Source of the DNA: JAJRTE01 sp964418585
Lineage (GTDB): Bacteria; Myxococcota_A; UBA796; JAJRTE01
Assembly (NCBI GenBank): GCA_964418585.1
Contig: CAYQMG010000067.1
Coordinates: 39,077 to 103,076 of the forward strand
Length of the DNA: 64,000 nucleotides
Reading direction: 5' to 3'
Shown: positions 59,295-64,000 of the stretch, piece after piece
Position numbering within the stretch: position 1 is the stretch's first letter
Layout: each line of letters starts with the position of its first letter
Translations under genes and position numbers: made by a program
Notes under the pieces: model-generated
What the model saw: the letters and a program-made list of their open reading frames with translations, nothing else
Told to the model about the DNA's origin: nothing
Databases searched by the model: none

Positions 59295-60263
59295 CTATTG
59301 CTCCGGGTGGGACGCAGGCCTCAGGGGAATCAGCCGGCACCGGCCCCTGCCCACCGTGGCCTTGCCGCCGAACTGGAGAATCTCGGTCCTGGGGAGCGCC
59401 ATGTCGAGCACGTCTTCGGGCGACAGGGGCCTGTCCATGTCCTTGCGCCGGCTCCTGTCGGCCACGAGCAGGCCGAGGAGAAGCGTTTCCGGGGGCAGGC
59501 TCTCCTCGGTCCAGAGTGCGCCGGGGTCCACGGTGCGGGTTTCCGGGTTGAGCCGAACCCGGGTGTCCACCTGGGTCGCGGTCTCCCACAGGAAGGTCAT
59601 GGTCTCGTCGTCCACGACCACCCAGCGCCGGGTGAAGTAGTCCGGCCGGTCCGGCGGTGCCACGTAGGGCGCGAGAGCCCTGGCCCAGCCGCCCGTTTCC
59701 GGAGACTCGAACACGGGCAGATCCAGGTCCTCGAGGAGGATGTACGGGTCCTTCCCGGCGTTCCAGACGTTGAGGTTCGAGTCTGCACCGGTGACCGTTT
59801 CGACGAGTGCCCAGCGGGCCGGGACCTCCCTGCCGCGTTGGTTGCGCGCGCCGGGAGTGGGCGTGGGGAGCCGCGTGGGGAGGGGAAGCACGGTGTCGCA
59901 GTCCCGCTGCGCCATGGTGAGCAGGAGGGGCGAGGTGACCCAGGCGAAGGTGCCGCGGAAGCTCCGGACCGGCAGGGCAAGCAGGCGGGCATCTCCCACG
60001 GTGAGCGCTCCGGCGTGCTCGGCAGCCTTGTCGGTGGGCGGACCGAAGATGGCGTAACAGTGCTCCTTTGTCAGTCTCCTGCGCTCGTCCTGCTCCTGGT
60101 TCTCGCGGGCGTCCCGAAGCACGCCCTTGATGCCCGAGCCGGGCAAGAACGGGATACCGGTGGCCTTGAGCCGGGCGATGGGCAGGTCGATGACATCCAC
60201 CTCCTGGCCGACGCCCGCATGGGTCGGGGACAACGCATGAATGAGAAATGGCAAGCTTTTCAC
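59295..60263 (-). CDS. cmr4: Type III-B CRISPR backbone nuclease Cmr4
   Basis: A 322-residue RAMP protein starting at a GTG at 60263, with AGGAG about nine bases upstream. The opening block HALSPTHAGVGQEVDVIDLPI contains Asp26, the residue that cuts target RNA every six bases in known Cmr4. Further family motifs are PFLPGSGIKGVLRD and LQFGGKATVGRGRCRL. Several copies make the filament backbone. Because the nuclease Asp is kept, target RNA cleavage should work. Fifty-two bases separate it from cmr3. Confidence 0.92.
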   Translation of the reverse strand: MKSLPFLIHALSPTHAGVGQEVDVIDLPIARLKATGIPFLPGSGIKGVLRDARENQEQDERRRLTKEHCYAIFGPPTDKAAEHAGALTVGDARLLALPVRSFRGTFAWVTSPLLLTMAQRDCDTVLPLPTRLPTPTPGARNQRGREVPARWALVETVTGADSNLNVWNAGKDPYILLEDLDLPVFESPETGGWARALAPYVAPPDRPDYFTRRWVVVDDETMTFLWETATQVDTRVRLNPETRTVDPGALWTEESLPPETLLLGLLVADRSRRKDMDRPLSPEDVLDMALPRTEILQFGGKATVGRGRCRLIPLRPASHPEQ

Positions 60264-60315
60264 GGTGTTGTTCTCCTCGTACTCTGTGAACTCTCTTTTT
60301 GACTCGAGCCGGATT

Positions 60316-61503
60316 TCAGTCCGTGCTTCGCGGATACCACACGCCCGGGACGACACACCCCTGGCCCTCCTCGGTGTGGTTGCCGACGTGGGCGAGCCAG
60401 AGGGCTCGAGCCTCCTCCGGAGTGAACCTCTCGCCGGTGGCCCTGGTGAAAAAGAAGACCGACCCCGGGGGAACCAGCCGCCGGGTCGGCTTCGGGCGAC
60501 CACCGGCCACATCCCAGCCGGAGACGTGGAGCGGGCGGTCCACGAAGGCGGCGCGCAGCACCACCGGGTCCTGGACGCCGGGGAGGCGGCCCAGGTAGCG
60601 GTCGTGCTCCAGCTCGAAGCCGTCGGGGAGCCATCCCTGGTCGAACTCGGCGGGCGTGACGGTCACCAGCCTGAGGCCGGGCACGCCCGGGTCGAAGGCC
60701 TCGAGGAGCCGGGCCGGCGGCTCGAACATCGCCTCACCGAGAGGAGCGGGAAAGGCGATGCGGCTCTTGCCACCCACGGTCCAGGGCGTGCTCAGGAGGC
60801 TGTCGCCCGGGCCGGGAAGCTCGGTCCAGAGGCCGATGCCCCATTCCGCGCCATCGCGGTCCAGGGTCTCGACGGTTTCGCTTGCAAAGAGGATGCTCTC
60901 GCGGTGGGTGAGCGTCTCGGGGTCGATCCCCACGTGTATCTGCACCCGCCTGGGCAAGGCGAGGAGGTCCGATCCTCCCATTTTTGCGGCCTGCTTCGGC
61001 GTTCGGCCGGAGAGCCAGGCGATGAAATCCTCGTCCTCCCACCATTCGGGCACGGACCGGGACGGCTTGCCGCCGGGCTCCGGGTCCGGCCACCAGAGCG
61101 CGTCGGCGGGCGGCCCGTCGAGCGTGCCGAGCACGTCCACCTTCCCGCGCACCGGGTCGAGGCGGACGACTGCTTCCTCGCCCTCCTGGTAGAAGGCGTC
61201 TCGAGGCACCGGCCACATGCGATGGGCAGGCGACCAGTTCTCGCTGTTTTTCCTGCGAAGAGGCAGCAGCACGTGAAGACGGACCTCCCTGGTTCGTTCC
61301 GGCCAGGAGTTTCGGTCGAGACGGAGGTCGGGGTCGGCTTCCTCCAGGCTTCGCCCCCAGGCGGTGCGCACCACACCGCGCATGGAAGAGGGGAACGGCC
61401 ACCCCAGGGCCCGACCTCGTCCGGACGCGCTGGTGAACCAGCCTCGAGGATCCTTGAAGAAGAGGCCGTCCCTCGGGATGAGCGCCAGCTTCAGGTCATG
61501 CAT
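60316..61503 (-). CDS. cmr3: Type III-B CRISPR effector subunit Cmr3
   Basis: A 395-residue RAMP protein that pairs with Cas10 at the 5' handle of the crRNA. Family blocks are IPRDGLFFKDPRGW, PFPSSMRGVVRTAWG, and a late PGSVFFFTRATGERF. The ATG at 61503 overlaps the end of cas10 by eight bases, so translation is coupled. Length is normal for Cmr3. Confidence 0.9.
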   Translation of the reverse strand: MHDLKLALIPRDGLFFKDPRGWFTSASGRGRALGWPFPSSMRGVVRTAWGRSLEEADPDLRLDRNSWPERTREVRLHVLLPLRRKNSENWSPAHRMWPVPRDAFYQEGEEAVVRLDPVRGKVDVLGTLDGPPADALWWPDPEPGGKPSRSVPEWWEDEDFIAWLSGRTPKQAAKMGGSDLLALPRRVQIHVGIDPETLTHRESILFASETVETLDRDGAEWGIGLWTELPGPGDSLLSTPWTVGGKSRIAFPAPLGEAMFEPPARLLEAFDPGVPGLRLVTVTPAEFDQGWLPDGFELEHDRYLGRLPGVQDPVVLRAAFVDRPLHVSGWDVAGGRPKPTRRLVPPGSVFFFTRATGERFTPEEARALWLAHVGNHTEEGQGCVVPGVWYPRSTD

Positions 61504-63469
61504 GGGAGTCTCCTCCTTCGTTGCGATGGTCCGTCCCCTGCTTCGGGCGGTGAGCCCACGGGGCGGCCTGGACCAGTGCCCGGGCGATCAGCAGCCGTTC
61601 CACCCAGCTCTCGGCAGCGTGCAGGGTCCGTTCGTAGCAGTCGATCGGGTCGGGAAACGCCCCCTCGGCCGGGAACTCGAGGCCGACCTGGAAGGCGGTG
61701 ACGCCTGTTCCAGCCTCGGACCTGGCCAGGATCTGCTGGATGTCCTTGCGGAGAAGCCGGGTCCACTGCGTCGCCTCGTTCCGGTCTCCAGCTCCAGCCG
61801 CGGCTGCACGCAGCTCCCTGGGCCGGGGCAGTCGGTGCAACATGTCCCCGACCTGGTAGACCTTCTTGGAGGAAAGCCCTTCCTGGAACACGGCCATGTC
61901 CCTCTCGAGACGGGCCACCGGGGAGTCCTCCCCATCCGCCCAGTTCGACCGCCAGGTGAGCCGGCTGCCCGAGCGCTTGTTCAGCACGATGGCCAGTGCG
62001 TTCCGGGGAGCGCCTTCCCAGCGGTCGCCCCCCTCCTTGGCCACCGCCTCGGCCTCCCGGCCGTAGGCGATCAGGTCCCCCATGCTCTCCAGGAGGTGCC
62101 CGATCCCGATCCCCACCGACAGGGTCGGGCGCGGCACGTCCTCCAGGTCCTTCCTGGCCAGCGCATTCTCCATCAAGGCGGTGAATTCCCGCCGGAGCCG
62201 ATCCGCGCAGGCAAGGGCGTCCGGGAGCGTCAGGAAGGCGACCACGTCGTCCCCGCCTGCATAGATGAGGCTGCCCTTGAACTCGGAGGACTCCACGATC
62301 TCACGCGCCCGGACGGCGAACTCGGACAGGCGGCGCGAGAACTCCCTGTGGTGACGCTCGGCCTGGATCCGGCCGAGCGTATCGCCCATCCGGTCGCCGT
62401 CGGCCACCAGGCAGGCCACGTAGGGGTAGGGCGCGCCGAGACCGGCCTTCCGGGCCCTGTCGAGCACCGGGTTCACGTGCTTTTCGCCCCACTGCCGGGC
62501 TTCCTCCTGGAGCTTGCCAAGCTCCTCGAAGATCCCCTGCCAGCGGAACTCGAGGAAGATTTGCGCGTCTTGGGGAAACAGGGAGGTCCAGGCCAGGTCG
62601 TTGCGGACGATCCGGGGGAGTCCGAGCGTGCGGGAGGCGGTCTTCAGGTGCTCGAGTTCGGAGGGGGCCACGCGGGCGGCCTGTTCGATCCAGCCGGCCA
62701 TGGCCACGTTGCCCACGGGCACGAACTGCTCCGGTTTTCCTCCGGCGCGCTTGATCAGACCCACGGCATCCAGCTCCTCGCCTCTTCCAAGCCGGTATCG
62801 CCGGGCCGCTTTCTCTCCCTGCTCGGAGCGCTTCTTCCTGGGCTGGAGCACGGTCTCCCGCCCGCCATCCAGGGAGGACTTGTACACGGTCCCCCGTTGC
62901 TTCTTCCAGGGCACGAAGTCCCGCAGGATCTTCCGGTTTCGCAAGGCGCGCTCGACCGTGCGCCGCGCGTCGGCGTAGGCTCCGTCGTGGAACGGACTCC
63001 AGGCCGCGGAGAACTCCACCAGGGTGCGCACCTGCTCGTCCCAGGTCTCCCGCGAGACGTTCCTGGCCCGAAGGCCGTTGGTGCGGTCCCAGACCACCTG
63101 GGAGAAGTGGTTCCACCGGGCGTGGACCCCTTTTCGAGCCGCTCGAGCCACGTCCTCCGGGGCGACTCCGGCCGGGATGATGGCCAGGATTCGGTTCGGC
63201 ACGTTGTAGACGGGTTTTCCCCTCTCGTCGAGAAGGGAGGTTTGGGGTTTCAGCTCGTCGGCCCCCCGGTTCAGGGCCGGGAAGATCAGCGTGCACGGCT
63301 CCTCGGTCTCGCCGGTCTCGTACTCCACGACCGCCCGGGCGGCAGCACGGCCCAGCTCGCTCAGGAGAAAGCTTCCGAACCAGATGTCCCGGGTCCGGCG
63401 ACCTTGCTGGATGAACTCCTGCACCGGCCCGAGTGCGATGGCGAGAAGATGTCGGCTCTGGGTGCTCAT
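61496..63469 (-). CDS. cas10: Type III-B Cas10 (Cmr2), cyclase intact, HD domain not seen
   Basis: A 657-residue large subunit. It begins directly at the first palm region (ALGPVQEFIQQGRRTRDIW), so the N-terminal HD DNase domain of full-length Cas10 is missing; no His-Asp pair fitting HD is seen. The cyclase motif is Gly405-Gly406-Asp407-Asp408 in YAGGDDVVAF, expected to make cyclic oligoadenylate when target RNA is bound. Later helical region ends VERLLIARALVQAAPWA. The ATG overlaps the cmr1 stop (ATGA) and has GGAGG upstream. An HD-less cyclase-active Cas10 would rely on cOA-activated effectors, none of which is in this window. Confidence 0.93.
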   Translation of the reverse strand: MSTQSRHLLAIALGPVQEFIQQGRRTRDIWFGSFLLSELGRAAARAVVEYETGETEEPCTLIFPALNRGADELKPQTSLLDERGKPVYNVPNRILAIIPAGVAPEDVARAARKGVHARWNHFSQVVWDRTNGLRARNVSRETWDEQVRTLVEFSAAWSPFHDGAYADARRTVERALRNRKILRDFVPWKKQRGTVYKSSLDGGRETVLQPRKKRSEQGEKAARRYRLGRGEELDAVGLIKRAGGKPEQFVPVGNVAMAGWIEQAARVAPSELEHLKTASRTLGLPRIVRNDLAWTSLFPQDAQIFLEFRWQGIFEELGKLQEEARQWGEKHVNPVLDRARKAGLGAPYPYVACLVADGDRMGDTLGRIQAERHHREFSRRLSEFAVRAREIVESSEFKGSLIYAGGDDVVAFLTLPDALACADRLRREFTALMENALARKDLEDVPRPTLSVGIGIGHLLESMGDLIAYGREAEAVAKEGGDRWEGAPRNALAIVLNKRSGSRLTWRSNWADGEDSPVARLERDMAVFQEGLSSKKVYQVGDMLHRLPRPRELRAAAAGAGDRNEATQWTRLLRKDIQQILARSEAGTGVTAFQVGLEFPAEGAFPDPIDCYERTLHAAESWVERLLIARALVQAAPWAHRPKQGTDHRNEGGDSHA

Positions 63470-64000
63470 GGTGCCACCTCCACGATGCGGCTCTCTTTTC
63501 CCTTCAGCCATGAGAGGAAGGCGGTTCGCAGCCGTTGGCCTCGAGGAACCCCGGGAGGCACGTTCAAACAGGAGAACAGGGCGGTGTCCCCGGGGGCGAC
63601 CAGGAGATCGAACGGGGCAGCGGAGCCGTCCGAACGCGGGTCGTCGCTGGAGAGCACCACGTGCCCGTCCGGGTAGGCACGATTGAGCCACAGGGCGGCG
63701 GGGACGAAGGTGCCGTCTGCGAGCGGCAGGGCCTTCACGATGAGCGGGCTGGCCAGCCGTTCCTGGTCCTTCCGATCTTCAGGGCGCCTCCAGTGGAGCC
63801 TGAAGGGGCGGGGTTCCGGCTCGGGGTACGGGGTGTTCCTCCGGTCCCGTTTCTGAAACTGCCCGATGATGGGGAGGCCGAGGCCGGCCCTGGGCCAGGC
63901 AGGTGTGCGGTTGTGGCGGGGCGGGTGGGCCCAGCGCCTGTTCCCGGACAGGCGCCGGACCTTGTCTGCTTCCGGCCAGTTGGAGCGGCCCGGCCTCCGA
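63466..64000 (-). CDS. cmr1: Type III-B CRISPR subunit Cmr1 (C-terminal part, cut by window edge)
   Basis: The last 177 residues of Cmr1, running off the window edge. Reading back from 64000 the frame is open throughout: RSNWPEADKVRRLSGNRRW, then TPAWPRAGLGLPIIGQFQKR and SPLIVKALPLADGTFVPAAL, matching the Cmr1 C-terminal core with its GLPI block. The stop at 63466 overlaps the cas10 start. Cmr1 sits at the 3' end of crRNA and binds target. The promoter and any array, cas6 or effector genes would lie beyond the window. Confidence 0.88.
   Translation of the reverse strand, partial: RRPGRSNWPEADKVRRLSGNRRWAHPPRHNRTPAWPRAGLGLPIIGQFQKRDRRNTPYPEPEPRPFRLHWRRPEDRKDQERLASPLIVKALPLADGTFVPAALWLNRAYPDGHVVLSSDDPRSDGSAAPFDLLVAPGDTALFSCLNVPPGVPRGQRLRTAFLSWLKGKESRIVEVAP

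Noticed and set aside
57674..64000. A CRISPR array expected near the cmr genes
   Set aside because: No regularly spaced direct repeats were found in the operon, its gaps or the flanking 5 kb within the window.

Overview
This is about 64 kb of GC-rich (roughly two-thirds G+C) bacterial chromosome. The best lineage clue is the C-terminus of the metalloprotease at 34518-36728, which has a GCGC motif, a hydrophobic stretch and an Arg cluster. That is the layout of the MYXO-CTERM sorting signal of Myxococcota. Thrombospondin-type-3 repeats, HEAT-repeat lipoproteins, a kinase-like gene and many small signalling genes fit the same group. The palindrome CTCGAG is strikingly over-represented throughout, in genes, in gaps and in the CRISPR operon. 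No tRNA, rRNA, insertion sequence or CRISPR array was found.

Layout. 0.2-14 kb: an AlbA/HATPase regulator, a Sir2 deacylase, an LpxC homologue that has lost zinc ligands, envelope proteins, a HEAT-cyclophilin lipoprotein, a ribosome hibernation factor, a glycosyltransferase with its membrane partner, and a tail-anchored pseudokinase. 14-22 kb: rlmE, a TSP3/VWA lipoprotein, and a four-gene minor-pilin cluster on the minus strand. 22-28 kb: engB (probably leaderless), a TMTC-like membrane protein, a double cNMP-binding protein, nth and a DHH phosphoesterase. 28-34 kb: an isolated pair of contractile-tail tube proteins, one fused to PKD and OmpA domains, followed by two DNA methyltransferases and an epimerase. 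34-41 kb: the MYXO-CTERM protease, a frameshifted GGDEF gene, dusB, an LPG-synthase-like membrane protein and a UDP-sugar dehydrogenase.

41.2-53 kb, plus strand: a seven-gene run that looks like an exopolysaccharide synthesis, export and control operon. It holds a regulator whose ATPase, receiver and GGDEF domains are all degenerate; a TPR/beta-barrel export protein (PgaA-like); a PgaC-like synthase; a small membrane protein; a NodB-fold protein without its histidine pair; a methyltransferase; and a histidine kinase-receiver-diguanylate cyclase with intact motifs. The run starts at a good sigma70-type promoter whose spacer is an 8+3+8 palindrome. In known PNAG-type systems cyclic di-GMP activates the synthase, so an active cyclase at one end and a pseudo-cyclase at the other suggest a dedicated control circuit (inference).

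53-64 kb, minus strand: a membrane/SH3-like protein, a very large membrane protein with a Pro/Thr-rich tail, and a type III-B CRISPR effector operon (cmr1 partial, cas10, cmr3, cmr4, cmr5, cmr6). Cas10 keeps the GGDD cyclase motif but shows no HD nuclease domain. A recurring theme is proteins that keep a known fold while losing catalytic residues: the LpxC-like protein, the kinase-like protein, the KaiC/REC/GGDEF-like protein and the NodB-like protein.
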